From assembly GCA_026419515.1 (NCBI GenBank), contig JANZZG010000009.1:1-50844 (forward strand): DNA of 50,844 bases. Reading direction: 5' to 3'. The notes below the pieces were generated by a model. The model had not been told where the DNA came from, made no database searches, and saw nothing but the letters and a program-made list of their open reading frames with translations. The position numbers were made by a program, and so were the translations under genes. Source of the DNA: Methylophilaceae bacterium (GTDB taxonomy: Bacteria; Pseudomonadota; Gammaproteobacteria; Burkholderiales; Methylophilaceae). Shown here one piece after another: positions 15,232 through 24,142 of the stretch (the stretch's first letter is position 1; every line of letters begins with the position of its first letter).

Positions 15232-16246
15232 CGTGGGTTGGGACATCGGAGGCGCGCATCTCAAGGTGGTGCGTGTGGATGCCAGCGGCCAGGCATGTGT
15301 CGCCATGCAGCGACCTTGTCCATTGTGGCGGGGCCTCACGTATCTGGAACATGCCATCGACCAGGTGTTGGCTGCTTTGGGTGATTGGCCGTTGCATGGA
15401 ATCACCATGACCGGCGAGCTGGCCGACATCTTTCCCGATCGCCGCACTGGAGTAAACCAGCTGGTGGAGATGATGGTGCGTAAGTTACCACAGACGCAAC
15501 TCAGGATATTTGCAGGGCGACAGGGGTTCGTCACTCCCATGGAAGCCTGCACCCATGCGCTTGCCATCGCTTCGGCCAACTGGTTGGCCAGTGCCGAGCT
15601 GGTGGCGAAAATCCAAAATACGGGCGTATTGGTCGATGTCGGGAGTACCACCACCGACCTCATCGCGTTCCAAGAAGGCAGAGCCCGGCCACGGGGCATG
15701 ACGGATGCAGAACGGTTGGCCAGTGGAGAACTGGTCTATCGTGGAGTGGTTCGCACGCCAGTGATGGCGGTGGTACAGCGTGTGTCCTTCGACGGCGTCG
15801 TGCAACGTATCGCGGCTGAACATTTCGCCACCATGGCCGATGTCTACCGCCTGACCGGCCATCTGGACGCGGCGTACGACATGGCGGAAACCGCCGATGG
15901 GGCCGGCAAATCGCTCCAAGATTCTGCGCGCCGGCTGGCGCGTATGGTTGGGCGCGACCTGCAGGATGCACCGATGTCGGCGTGGCTTGAGTTGGCGCAG
16001 CACATCGCCGAGGCACAGCTAAAGGACCTCGCTGCCGCATTGCAGCAGGTCGCGGCTCAGGTGCCGGGGCCTCTGGTGGGGGCCGGCGCTGGACGTTTTT
16101 TGGTACGCCAACTGGCCCAGCATAGTGGGCGAGACTACGTGGATTTTTGCGAGCTGGTGCGTGGGGATGAAAAAGTTCGCGCCTGGGCTGCGGTCTGTGC
16201 ACCGGCTTATGCCGTCGCCAGGCTGGTCGCCGTGGAGGGCACATGA
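15224..16246 (+). CDS. MfnF-like H4MPT-linked C1 pathway protein (hydantoinase fold)
   Basis: A member of the H4MPT-linked C1-transfer family with hydantoinase/oxoprolinase similarity, homologous to archaeal MfnF, which joins the furan unit to gamma-glutamyltyramine. The 340-residue protein opens with GWDIGGAHLKVVRV (residues 5-18) and repeats a phosphate-binding-like turn at DVGSTTTDLIAF (residues 138-149), the two glycine-rich loops of the fold. It also has VITMTGELADIFPDR-like sequence near residue 60 and a C-terminal GAGAGRFLVRQLA. It overlaps the upstream gene by 8 bases and the next by 4, showing tight coupling. The family assignment is strong; the exact reaction in bacteria is inferred. 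Confidence 0.87.
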   Translation: MDSVGWDIGGAHLKVVRVDASGQACVAMQRPCPLWRGLTYLEHAIDQVLAALGDWPLHGITMTGELADIFPDRRTGVNQLVEMMVRKLPQTQLRIFAGRQGFVTPMEACTHALAIASANWLASAELVAKIQNTGVLVDVGSTTTDLIAFQEGRARPRGMTDAERLASGELVYRGVVRTPVMAVVQRVSFDGVVQRIAAEHFATMADVYRLTGHLDAAYDMAETADGAGKSLQDSARRLARMVGRDLQDAPMSAWLELAQHIAEAQLKDLAAALQQVAAQVPGPLVGAGAGRFLVRQLAQHSGRDYVDFCELVRGDEKVRAWAAVCAPAYAVARLVAVEGT

Positions 16247-17619
16247 GTGTGCTACTAGCCGAACTCCCCTATCCCCAAGATAGCACGATTTTGTTCGCGC
16301 GACTTGCAGCCCGCCCCTGGGCGATGTATCTGGATAGTGGGCGACCGGCTTCGGAACGTGGACGTTACGATATTCTGGTGGCCGATCCGGTCATCACGCT
16401 CACCACCCGCGGAGATCTCACCGAGATTTGTGGACCGACGGGGAGTGAAATCTCACGCGCGGATCCGTTCGGGCTGGTGCGCGATTATCTCGGACGACAT
16501 GCACGAAACACGACGCATCTCCCTTTTTTGGGCGGTGCGGTGGGTTATTTTGCCTACGATCTGGCACGTCGGCTGGAGCGTTTGCCTACGCTGGCATCGG
16601 ATGCGACAGGATTGCCGCAGATGCGGATCGGTATTTACGACTGGGCGGTCGTGGTGGATCATGAGCAGCGCAGGTGCTGGCTGGCGAGCTTTGGGCGGGC
16701 ACCCCGTACGCGTCAGACCTGGGATGAATTGGTCGATTCGTTCAGCCGGCAGACGCGCTCCCCCAGCGGTACTTTCCGGGTCACGGGCGCACTTCGGTCC
16801 AACATGGACGAGGCTACTTATGGTGCAGCCTTCGATCGCATCCAGCGTTACATTCATGCGGGTGACTGTTATCAGGTCAATCTGGCGCAACGTTTCGCGG
16901 CGCCAGCCGAAGGGGATGCCTGGGCGGCCTATCTTGCCTTGCGGCGCATCAGCCCGGCGCCGTTTTCGGCTTATCTCAACCTGCCGGATGCGCAGGTTTT
17001 GTCCGTTTCGCCCGAGCGGTTTCTGAAAGTACGCGCAGGCCATGTCGAGACTCGGCCGATCAAGGGTACGCGGCCACGTTCTTTGGATCCACAACAGGAT
17101 CGTGCGTATGCCGAGGCGCTGCGGGCCAGTTCCAAGGATCGTGCCGAGAATCTGATGATCGTCGATCTGCTACGCAACGACATTGGCAAGAATTGCCTAC
17201 CGGGTTCGGTGCGCGCCGATCGTTTGTTCGAGCTGGAAAGTTACAGCAACGTGCATCATCTGGTGAGCACGGTCACTGGCCGGCTGGGACAAGGCCATGA
17301 TGCGTTGCATCTGCTGCGGGGCTGCTTCCCAGGTGGCTCCATTACCGGGGCGCCGAAACTGCGGGCGATGGAAATCATCGAGGAGCTCGAACCGCATCGC
17401 CGTGGCGTATATTGCGGCGCCATCGGTTACATCGGTTTCGACGGCGACATGGACACCAACATTGCCATCCGGACCGCGCTGGTGGCGGGAGGAGAAATCA
17501 GTTTCTATGCGGGGGGTGGGATCGTGGCCGATTCCGACAGAGAGCGGGAGTATCATGAAACCCTGGACAAGGCGGCGAACATGATGGCACTCGTGGAGTA
17601 TTGCCGTGTGGGTGGTTAA
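16243..17619 (+). CDS. pabB: Aminodeoxychorismate synthase component I
   Basis: Converts chorismate and ammonia to 4-amino-4-deoxychorismate, the precursor of p-aminobenzoate. The 458-residue protein has the chorismate-binding core PIKGTRPR (Lys274, the PabB-type lysine, where anthranilate synthases have PIAGT), DLLRNDIGKNC, HLVSTVTG, FPGGSITGAPKLRAMEII and the C-terminal YAGGGIVADSDREREYHET. The N-terminal half is the usual shorter TrpE/PabB-like lobe. The glutaminase PabA and lyase PabC are not in the window. The ATG overlaps the upstream stop as ATGA. Its place in this operon suggests dedicated supply of p-aminobenzoate to beta-RFAP synthase in addition to folate. Confidence 0.92.
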   Translation: MSVLLAELPYPQDSTILFARLAARPWAMYLDSGRPASERGRYDILVADPVITLTTRGDLTEICGPTGSEISRADPFGLVRDYLGRHARNTTHLPFLGGAVGYFAYDLARRLERLPTLASDATGLPQMRIGIYDWAVVVDHEQRRCWLASFGRAPRTRQTWDELVDSFSRQTRSPSGTFRVTGALRSNMDEATYGAAFDRIQRYIHAGDCYQVNLAQRFAAPAEGDAWAAYLALRRISPAPFSAYLNLPDAQVLSVSPERFLKVRAGHVETRPIKGTRPRSLDPQQDRAYAEALRASSKDRAENLMIVDLLRNDIGKNCLPGSVRADRLFELESYSNVHHLVSTVTGRLGQGHDALHLLRGCFPGGSITGAPKLRAMEIIEELEPHRRGVYCGAIGYIGFDGDMDTNIAIRTALVAGGEISFYAGGGIVADSDREREYHETLDKAANMMALVEYCRVGG

Positions 17620-18220
17620 ACTAGGCGGTAGCCTACTCGGTACCCCGGAATTACAGGATTGGCTGGACGTGTTGGTCAGTGAGGGGGACGGCCGGGTGGT
17701 CGTCGTACCAGGTGGCGGCCCTTTTGCCGATGCCGTACGTACTGCCCAGCGCGTCGTCGGGTTCGGTGATGCCATAGCACACCAGATGGCATTGCTGGCG
17801 ATGGAACAGTATGGACTGATGCTCAAAGGTATGCAGCCTGCTCTGGCCGTGGCGACATCCGAGCTGGCGATCGCCGAGCGTGGTTGGCAGCATCGTGCCA
17901 TGGTATGGCTACCCAGCCAGATGGTGATGGGAGATGAAACCATACCCAAAAGCTGGGAGGTCACCTCGGATAGTTTGGCAGCATGGCTGGCTGCCAAACT
18001 CGAAGCCAGTCATTTGATCCTGGTCAAACATGCGGGCAGGCTTGGGGACGTGATGCCGGCGGCATTGCTCTCCGCCGCTGGGGTGCTGGATGCTGCATTC
18101 GAGACTTTTGGGAAAAATCTGGCTTGTCCGGTGCGTGTCGTCGACAAATCGGAACACGCTGCCTTTGCGCGGGCCCTGCGGGGCGGGCCCCTGCCGGGAA
18201 CGCGTATTGCAGTGAAATGA
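17606..18220 (+). CDS. MfnE-like amino acid kinase-family protein
   Basis: A small amino acid kinase-fold protein resembling archaeal MfnE, which phosphorylates aminomethylfuranmethyl phosphate to its diphosphate for methanofuran assembly. The 204-residue protein starts WVVKLGGSLL (K5 and GGS), followed by VVVVPGGGPFADAVR near residue 33 and the LILVKHAGRLGDVMPA substrate/ATP region near 136-151. It uses a GTG start that overlaps the pabB stop by 14 bases; there is no closer ATG that keeps the first strand. The context between PabB and the MfnF-like gene supports a cofactor role. A generic small-molecule kinase remains possible. Confidence 0.82.
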   Translation: MWVVKLGGSLLGTPELQDWLDVLVSEGDGRVVVVPGGGPFADAVRTAQRVVGFGDAIAHQMALLAMEQYGLMLKGMQPALAVATSELAIAERGWQHRAMVWLPSQMVMGDETIPKSWEVTSDSLAAWLAAKLEASHLILVKHAGRLGDVMPAALLSAAGVLDAAFETFGKNLACPVRVVDKSEHAAFARALRGGPLPGTRIAVK

Positions 18221-18228
18221 GGTGCATC

Positions 18229-18603
18229 ATGGAACGTACTTATGATGAAACGGAAATCCGTGCTCGGTTGGCTGCTGAGCTCCCTCATTGGTATTACGAG
18301 GATGGCTGGATTCGCCGCAAGTACCGGACCAGCGGCTGGAAAGCCACGCTGATGGTGGTGAATGCGATCGGGCACTTGGCCGAAGCCGCTTGGCATCATC
18401 CCGACTTGACCGTGTCTTATGCATTCGTCATCGTCAAGTTGGTGACCCACAGCGCGAAAGGGGTGACGGACAAGGACTTTGCCTTGGCAAAAAAAATCGA
18501 GGAAGTGATCGACTGGCAACCCGGTAACGAAGGGGGGCCGCTACCAGGCACGCCCAATCACGATCCGCGCTTCAAGTACATCAAATACGACAGCGTGAAG
18601 TAA
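18229..18603 (+). CDS. Pterin-4a-carbinolamine dehydratase-like protein
   Basis: A 124-residue member of the PCD/DcoH family, which dehydrates pterin-4a-carbinolamine or otherwise handles pterins. The family core is present: LAEAAWHHPDLTVSYAFVIVKLVTHSAKGVTDKDFALAKKIEEVI contains the HHPD metal-independent active-site histidines (about residues 61-63) and the TH-x-GVT-x-D block. It has a C-terminal tail, PGTPNHDPRFKYIKYDSVK, beyond the usual end. ATG at 18229 has GAGGTG as ribosome site, overlapping the upstream stop; ATG 18217, which overlaps that stop as ATGA, is a close alternative. No phenylalanine hydroxylase is nearby. A job in methanopterin chemistry is likely but not known. Confidence 0.82.
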   Translation: MERTYDETEIRARLAAELPHWYYEDGWIRRKYRTSGWKATLMVVNAIGHLAEAAWHHPDLTVSYAFVIVKLVTHSAKGVTDKDFALAKKIEEVIDWQPGNEGGPLPGTPNHDPRFKYIKYDSVK

Positions 18604-18606
18604 GCT

Positions 18607-19017
18607 TCAATACCTTCTGGTGTTGTGGGAAGGAATGCGGTGGCGTTCCTGCTCGGATTTCTGTCGCCCGGCTTCTGCTGCCTGGCGAACCTGTTGTTGG
18701 CGTTGTGCCTGCTCTTGCCGTGTCTTTTCGACGGAGGCGTTTCTATCCGTGAGGAATCGAGCTTCTTCGGCTTTCTTCTTTGCCATGTAATCCTGGATGT
18801 ATTTCTGGTATTGGGCCGAGTTTTTCTGGCATGGCTCATCACACGGCGGTGGGGCGATTTCACTCGAAACGTCTTTCGAAGGTTGCTCCATCGGCGGTCG
18901 GTCGGCATAATGCACCCTGCCGGAGGCATCGCGCCATTTGAACACTTCTGCATGAACTGGCTGCCCTGTGGCTCCCACCGTGAGCCCCACCAGCAGCCAC
19001 GTGCTTAACCGCTGCAT
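18607..19017 (-). CDS. DUF4124 exported protein
   Basis: A small exported protein of unknown function. ATG at 19017 gives a 136-residue product with a signal peptide (MQRLSTWLLVGLTVGATGQPVHA, cleavage after AHA-like VHA). Directly after it come the EVFKWRDASGRVHYADRPP motif of DUF4124 and then a highly charged Gln/Glu/Lys/Arg-rich segment (about residues 60-130) likely to form a coiled coil. A TTG five codons further upstream is less likely. Two cysteines in CDEPCQK may pair in the periplasm. The gene is convergent with the dehydratase-like gene, with 3 bases between stops, and has no obvious partner. Confidence 0.8.
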   Translation of the reverse strand: MQRLSTWLLVGLTVGATGQPVHAEVFKWRDASGRVHYADRPPMEQPSKDVSSEIAPPPCDEPCQKNSAQYQKYIQDYMAKKKAEEARFLTDRNASVEKTRQEQAQRQQQVRQAAEAGRQKSEQERHRIPSHNTRRY

Positions 19018-19042
19018 GATGACACGCCCCAAGCTGAAATGG

Positions 19043-20767
19043 CTAGGTCGAAAACCTTACCCGGATCCAATCGTCCTGTTGCTCGAGTACTGCTTCAAGC
19101 CGGACCGTCACCGTGCTATGGTTGAGATGGGCGACGCTCAGTATCGCCCCCGCCACGTAATTGGCAATCGGCATCACCAGAGAAGCCGGCTGGTTTTCTC
19201 GCTCGGCATTTTCCATCAGGATCAGTGCCGGCGCAAGACTTTCCATCGCAGCGAGCGGGTTTTTACCGACACTCAAGCCATTGCCCCGGAGAGTGGAGGG
19301 GACTGAAACGAGCACCGGCGCCACCGTGCGTGCAATCACTTCGACCCCGACTTGGTATTCCTTGGCACTGAGGCTGCGAATGCTGCGCACCACACCGAGA
19401 AAAACCTGGCCTTTGCGGTCGTCAAAGACGGCAGCGACCAGGCGGCCGACCCGCAGGGCGTTGGCGGCGGTTTCGTCCACCAGCGCACCGAAACCATTGG
19501 CGCTTTCGTCCTGGACGGTCCAACGGTCGCCGGACAGCCAGGGCAGGGCGACGTTCGGGGCGCTACTCCGCAGCACCGTGTGGCGTGACAATCTCTCTTC
19601 AAAGCTTTTGTCGGGCGTTGCGAGATAGCCAGCACGATGTAGTCTCGATGATTCGATTTCCTTCGCCCATTGGTAAACGGCTTGCATGCCATGCACCACG
19701 TAAGCGAGTTTGGCGGTTTTGTTGCGGTTTTCGCGTCTACGTTGCCGACGGTAGTCCGTCCGAGACCATTCGGCGTAGAGATGGTCGAGCAATTTCTGGC
19801 ATCTTTCGATCTCTTGCGTTCCAGCCGTGGTGTCGACATGGTTTTTGTCACTTTTTTGCAAGAGTTTGCGGAAATAGGGAATGCCATTCGCAATGCGATC
19901 GGTTTCCCAGAAGCGGCAGCTGTCGGTGGGGTGAAACTGCCGAATCCGGCGTGCTCCCCGGTCTTCCTCCAGATTGACATAGAAAAGGTGGCGTTCTTCG
20001 TTGTATTGCCGAGTCAGGACGATCCCTTTCATCCATAGTGTGAGCCATTCATCCACCCGGGCAATCTCCCATTTCTGCATGCCGGTGAAATTGGTGGTGT
20101 CCAGCATCAGGGCACGTACATAACGCTCCCCTATCGTGGTTTCGGTCCCGGAATACAATTTCAGATATTGGTTGTCGACCCCCAGTCGTTCCGCCAGCGC
20201 ATAAAGCCTGTGGAGGATAAGCCAATTGCCGGAGGGGGTGGGCTGGTAACGCATCGCATGCCATCGCGCGAGGTTACACAGTGCATCCATGGCCTGGAGG
20301 ATGAGGGTGGCCAGATGGGAAGGCTGCAAACCACTGTGCGCGGAGTCGGCCTCGTGGTGATCCAGGCATGCCTGAAAACCCTTGGCGAGATAGCGGTAGT
20401 AATTCTGCAGCGCGTTCCAGATCAGGTCATCCACCTTGGGGGCGAGTTTCTGCACACTGGTATATTGGCGTTCCAATACCGCAGCATACGGATGGCAGTT
20501 TTTGCCGAGTTGATACAGGGTGGAAACATGCTCTGGTTCGGAAGACAGGTCGGTATTCACCAGCATCCTGAGCTTGTCGAGAATGATCTCCATCGCGGCA
20601 GCGGCGTTACCATTCGGCAGGGACTCGATCCAGGAAAGATCACTGGGCGCTGGCTTGCCGGCTTTGCGCTTGAGGAAGGAAAAAATGGCCGGGACATCCT
20701 TTTTCAGGGAGAAAACGATCCCCAGCGTCCAGAAATCTGACATCGGTTCCATTGGGCCTGGCAGCAT
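19043..20767 (-). CDS. Unrecognised protein with PilZ-like C-terminal part
   Basis: A 574-residue cytoplasmic protein with no signal peptide or membrane segment; I do not recognise the first 380 residues, which are helix-rich. Around residues 415-460 the sequence RWTVQDESANGFGALVDETAANALRVGRLVA followed by FLGVVRSIRS resembles a PilZ fold with its D-x-S-x-x-G motif (DESANG). The usual upstream R-x-x-x-R is not clear (nearby are R-L-S-R and R-H-T-V-L-R), so c-di-GMP binding is uncertain. Starts at ATG codons 1, 6 or 9 are possible; the ninth has GGA at a fair distance. A GGDEF-EAL protein is encoded 20 kb away, but no link is shown. Confidence 0.75.
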   Translation of the reverse strand: MLPGPMEPMSDFWTLGIVFSLKKDVPAIFSFLKRKAGKPAPSDLSWIESLPNGNAAAAMEIILDKLRMLVNTDLSSEPEHVSTLYQLGKNCHPYAAVLERQYTSVQKLAPKVDDLIWNALQNYYRYLAKGFQACLDHHEADSAHSGLQPSHLATLILQAMDALCNLARWHAMRYQPTPSGNWLILHRLYALAERLGVDNQYLKLYSGTETTIGERYVRALMLDTTNFTGMQKWEIARVDEWLTLWMKGIVLTRQYNEERHLFYVNLEEDRGARRIRQFHPTDSCRFWETDRIANGIPYFRKLLQKSDKNHVDTTAGTQEIERCQKLLDHLYAEWSRTDYRRQRRRENRNKTAKLAYVVHGMQAVYQWAKEIESSRLHRAGYLATPDKSFEERLSRHTVLRSSAPNVALPWLSGDRWTVQDESANGFGALVDETAANALRVGRLVAAVFDDRKGQVFLGVVRSIRSLSAKEYQVGVEVIARTVAPVLVSVPSTLRGNGLSVGKNPLAAMESLAPALILMENAERENQPASLVMPIANYVAGAILSVAHLNHSTVTVRLEAVLEQQDDWIRVRFST

Positions 20768-20921
20768 TTGGGTGTCGCTCGGTTGTTATCGTAGTGTCGG
20801 CATTGAGGTACAAGCAAATCTTAGGCCAGTGTTCATTGAGATGCTACCACTTTATAACTCTCTGAACCACTATGGAAAACGGTGTTCCGGCACGCCACAT
20901 GACGCGCTGGCATGTCGGGTT

Positions 20922-20939
20922 TCCGACATCGAGGGGCTG
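20922..20939. repeat. Perfect hairpin in the space below the RND operon
   Basis: ATGTCGG and CCGACAT form a 7-bp stem around GTTT. It sits about 80 bases beyond the pump stop and 155 bases upstream of the PilZ-like gene, both minus strand. There is no T-run; it may be an mRNA 3' stabiliser, a weak terminator or an operator. The remaining 250 bases of this gap show no gene. Confidence 0.3.
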
Positions 20940-21019
20940 CACTGACGATTATATCTTGCGCAACCAGCCGATCCGCGATGACGCCACCAGGTACAGCCGA
21001 TGGCGCGTGTCGCGGTCGA

Positions 21020-24000
21020 TCATGAAGTCTCCCATGTGAGGGTGGTTTTTTCGAATTTACCGAAATGTAGCATCAATGTCGGCAGGATCAGCAGATTGAG
21101 CAAGGTCGAGGTAAACAGTCCACCGACGATGATGGTGGCCATGGGGCCTTCGATTTCACGTCCCGGCTGGCCGCTGCCGGCTGCCAGTGGCAACAGGCCG
21201 AGCCCGGTGACCAGCGCTGTCATCAGGATCGAAGGTAGGCGCTCTGACGCCCCCTTGATCGCGGTTTCGAGGTTCCAGGCCAGGCCTTCCTCATCGACGA
21301 GGTGTTGATAGTGCGACACCAGCATGATGGAATTGCGCAAAGTGATTCCGAACAGCGTCACGAAGCCTACCAACGAGCCCAACGAAATCCAGCCACCGGT
21401 GAACATGGCCGCCAGCACACCGCCGATCAGTGCGAACGGCAGATTGGCAAAAGTGAGTAGCAAATTGCGCAACCGGCCGAACGCGAGGTAGAGCATCAGA
21501 AAAATGCCCACGCCAGCGAGCAAGGAATGCACGATCAGGTCTTCGCGTGCTTGGGCATTGGCTTCGGCCGCGCCGGTGAAGGTAGGATAGTGGCCGGGCG
21601 TGAACTGCACTTCGGCACGGATGCGTCTTTTCAGCTCGTCGGAAAAACTATCGATGTCACGATCCACCACGTTGCAGGTAATGGTTTGGACACGTTTGGC
21701 GCCGGCGTGCAGGATCTTGGAGCGGCCATTCGACTGGCTGATCTCGGCGACTTCGTGTAAGCGTACCAACCGCCCGTCCGGATTTTTCAGCGGCAGGTTT
21801 CCGACCTGGCCGATATGGCGGCGCTGTGCCGGATCGAGGATGACGGCGATGGCGGTGACGCGGTTGCCTTCATAAAGCTGCCCGGCTGGCGCGCCTTCAT
21901 AAGCGGCCTGCACCGCCTGCAGCACGTCCAGTGGTTTCAGGCCCCATTGCGCCAGCCGGTCATGGCGCAGACGAATCGTCAACTGCGGGGTGCCGGGCGG
22001 TGACTGGATCTGGATGTCGGCGGCACCGGGAATGGCGGCCATGACGCTGGCCACGGCCTGCGCGTCCCGGTCCAGGGCGTCAAGATCCTGCCCGTAGATG
22101 TTGACGGCGATGGCCGAGGTGAAACCGGAGATGGTTTCCTCGATGCGCTCGGTGAGGAAGGTGTTGATGGCGAAGTTGACCCCGGGGAACTCCTGGCCGT
22201 TCTCGCCGGACAGCGTGGCGCGGATTTCCCGCAGGATGCGCGCCTGTTCCTCGCCGGACACGGTCCCGATCTCCACCTCGAACTCACTGTAATGGGTGCC
22301 GAAAGTGTCGGCGCCGTTCTGGGCGCGGCCGACCCATTGGGCGACGGAACGCACCCCCTTGATCTTACTGATCGCTTGCGAAACGCGTGCGCCAATGCGC
22401 AGCGATTCCTGCTCCGAAGTCCCGGGAACTGCCGTCATGTGCAGGATGTAGTGGCCTTCCTTGAGGTCCGGGATGAACTGTCCCTTGAACAGCGGCAGGA
22501 TACCCAGCCCGAGTGCGATGGCGACGGCAGTGACGCCGATCACCAACCGGTAGTGCTGTTCGATGTGGCGCAGCACTTTGACATAGCCAGCCTTGATGAG
22601 ACGGATCAGGGGCGGATCCTCGCTTTCCAGCCGGGCTCTGGCCAGCAGCAGGTAGCACAGCGCCGGCGTCAGGGTGAGCGCCACCAGCAGCGAGGCGAGG
22701 ATGGCATAGATGTAGGACAGCCCCAGCGGAGCGAACAGTTTGCCGGCGACGCCCGACAGGGTCAGCAACGGGATGAACACCATGGCAACGATGATGGTGG
22801 CATAGACCACCGAACTGCGGACCTCCATCGAGGCTTTGAACACCACCTCGTGTACCGGGAGTGGGTTGGGCAGCAGTCGGTTTTCGCGCAACCGCCTGAA
22901 AATGTTTTCGGCGTCGATGATGGCGTCGTCCACCACTTCGCCCAAAGCAATCGCCAGTCCGCCCAGCACCATGATATTGAGGCCGATACCCTGATAGGCC
23001 AGCACCAGGATGGCGGTCAGTAGGGAGAGCGGGATTGCGGTGGCCGAAATGAATGCCGTGCGCGCATTGAACAGAAACATGAACAGCACGATGACCACCA
23101 GCACCGAACCGATCAGGATGTCGGTCTTGACGCCGCTCACCGCGGTTTCGATGAAGTTGGCGGGACGGAACAGGTCGGGATGGAGCTTGACCTGCTCGCG
23201 GGCAAGCATGGGAGCGAGTTCTTGCAGGGCCTTTTCCACACCCTGTGTGACGGCCTTGGTGTTGGAGCCGAGCTGCCCCTGCACCGAAAGGTAAACCCCC
23301 ACCACACCGTTGATCTGCGCCGCGCTGATGGAGGGCGCCGCACCTTCCACCACCTTGCCGACGTCGGCCAGACGTATGGTCTGGCCATCCTTGTAGAGCA
23401 GCACTACCTGTCCGAGTTGTTGCGGTGTCAGCGCCTGGCCGTCGGTATTGAGCACGATGCGCTGGTTGCGGTTCTCGATGTAGCCGGCCCCCACCACGCC
23501 GCTGGCACGTTGTGCGGCATCGAGCACTTCCTGCAGACCGAGGTTGTAGCGGATCAACCGTTCTGGATCGACCTGGATTTGCAGCTGCCGCACCTGGCCG
23601 CCGAACACATTGACGTCGGACACGCCCGGCACCGCCAGCAGATGCGGACGTATGATCCAGTCCACCAGCGTGCGGATTTCGGCCAGGGAACGCTGCTCGG
23701 AGGTCAGGCCGATCCCCAGCACCGTGCTGGCGGAGGAAGACAGCGGGGTGATGGTCGGTGTGATACCGCGCGGCAGCTGGCCGGCCAGGTTGGCGAGCCG
23801 CTCGGCCACCACCTGGCGGTTACGGTAGATGTCGGTCCCCTCGTGGAAATACACCGTGACCACCGACAAGCCTGGGATGGACTGTGAGCGCATGTCGCTG
23901 ACACCCACCGCGCCGGCAACGTTGTTCTCGATCGGTTGGGTGACCAGCATCTCCACCATTTCGGCGGACAGCCCGGGTGCCTCGGTCTGGATCACCACCT

Positions 24001-24136
24001 GGGCGGGAGAGAATTCGGGAAAGACGTCAAGATTGGTTCGCGTCAGGGTGTACAGCCCATATACCACGACCAGCAACGCCAGACCGACGATGACACCGGC
24101 ATGACGGATGGAAAAGCGCACCAAAGCCGACATCAT
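21020..24136 (-). CDS. Heavy-metal-type RND efflux pump (CzcA/CusA family)
   Basis: A 1038-residue inner-membrane proton/substrate antiporter of the heavy-metal efflux (HME) branch of RND transporters, working with the fusion protein and outer-membrane protein encoded next to it. It has the twofold RND layout: an N-terminal membrane helix, large periplasmic loops after helices 1 and 7, and helix groups around residues 340-500 and 870-1020. The helix 4 motif LAIALGEVVDDAIIDAEN holds the acidic residues used for proton relay and differs from the DFG-type Zn/Co pumps. No obvious CusA-type methionine relay is seen, so the metal or other substrate is open. The start could be M1 or M2. Last gene of the efflux operon. 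Confidence 0.92.
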   Translation of the reverse strand: MMSALVRFSIRHAGVIVGLALLVVVYGLYTLTRTNLDVFPEFSPAQVVIQTEAPGLSAEMVEMLVTQPIENNVAGAVGVSDMRSQSIPGLSVVTVYFHEGTDIYRNRQVVAERLANLAGQLPRGITPTITPLSSSASTVLGIGLTSEQRSLAEIRTLVDWIIRPHLLAVPGVSDVNVFGGQVRQLQIQVDPERLIRYNLGLQEVLDAAQRASGVVGAGYIENRNQRIVLNTDGQALTPQQLGQVVLLYKDGQTIRLADVGKVVEGAAPSISAAQINGVVGVYLSVQGQLGSNTKAVTQGVEKALQELAPMLAREQVKLHPDLFRPANFIETAVSGVKTDILIGSVLVVIVLFMFLFNARTAFISATAIPLSLLTAILVLAYQGIGLNIMVLGGLAIALGEVVDDAIIDAENIFRRLRENRLLPNPLPVHEVVFKASMEVRSSVVYATIIVAMVFIPLLTLSGVAGKLFAPLGLSYIYAILASLLVALTLTPALCYLLLARARLESEDPPLIRLIKAGYVKVLRHIEQHYRLVIGVTAVAIALGLGILPLFKGQFIPDLKEGHYILHMTAVPGTSEQESLRIGARVSQAISKIKGVRSVAQWVGRAQNGADTFGTHYSEFEVEIGTVSGEEQARILREIRATLSGENGQEFPGVNFAINTFLTERIEETISGFTSAIAVNIYGQDLDALDRDAQAVASVMAAIPGAADIQIQSPPGTPQLTIRLRHDRLAQWGLKPLDVLQAVQAAYEGAPAGQLYEGNRVTAIAVILDPAQRRHIGQVGNLPLKNPDGRLVRLHEVAEISQSNGRSKILHAGAKRVQTITCNVVDRDIDSFSDELKRRIRAEVQFTPGHYPTFTGAAEANAQAREDLIVHSLLAGVGIFLMLYLAFGRLRNLLLTFANLPFALIGGVLAAMFTGGWISLGSLVGFVTLFGITLRNSIMLVSHYQHLVDEEGLAWNLETAIKGASERLPSILMTALVTGLGLLPLAAGSGQPGREIEGPMATIIVGGLFTSTLLNLLILPTLMLHFGKFEKTTLTWETS

Positions 24137-24142
24137 GCCGGT

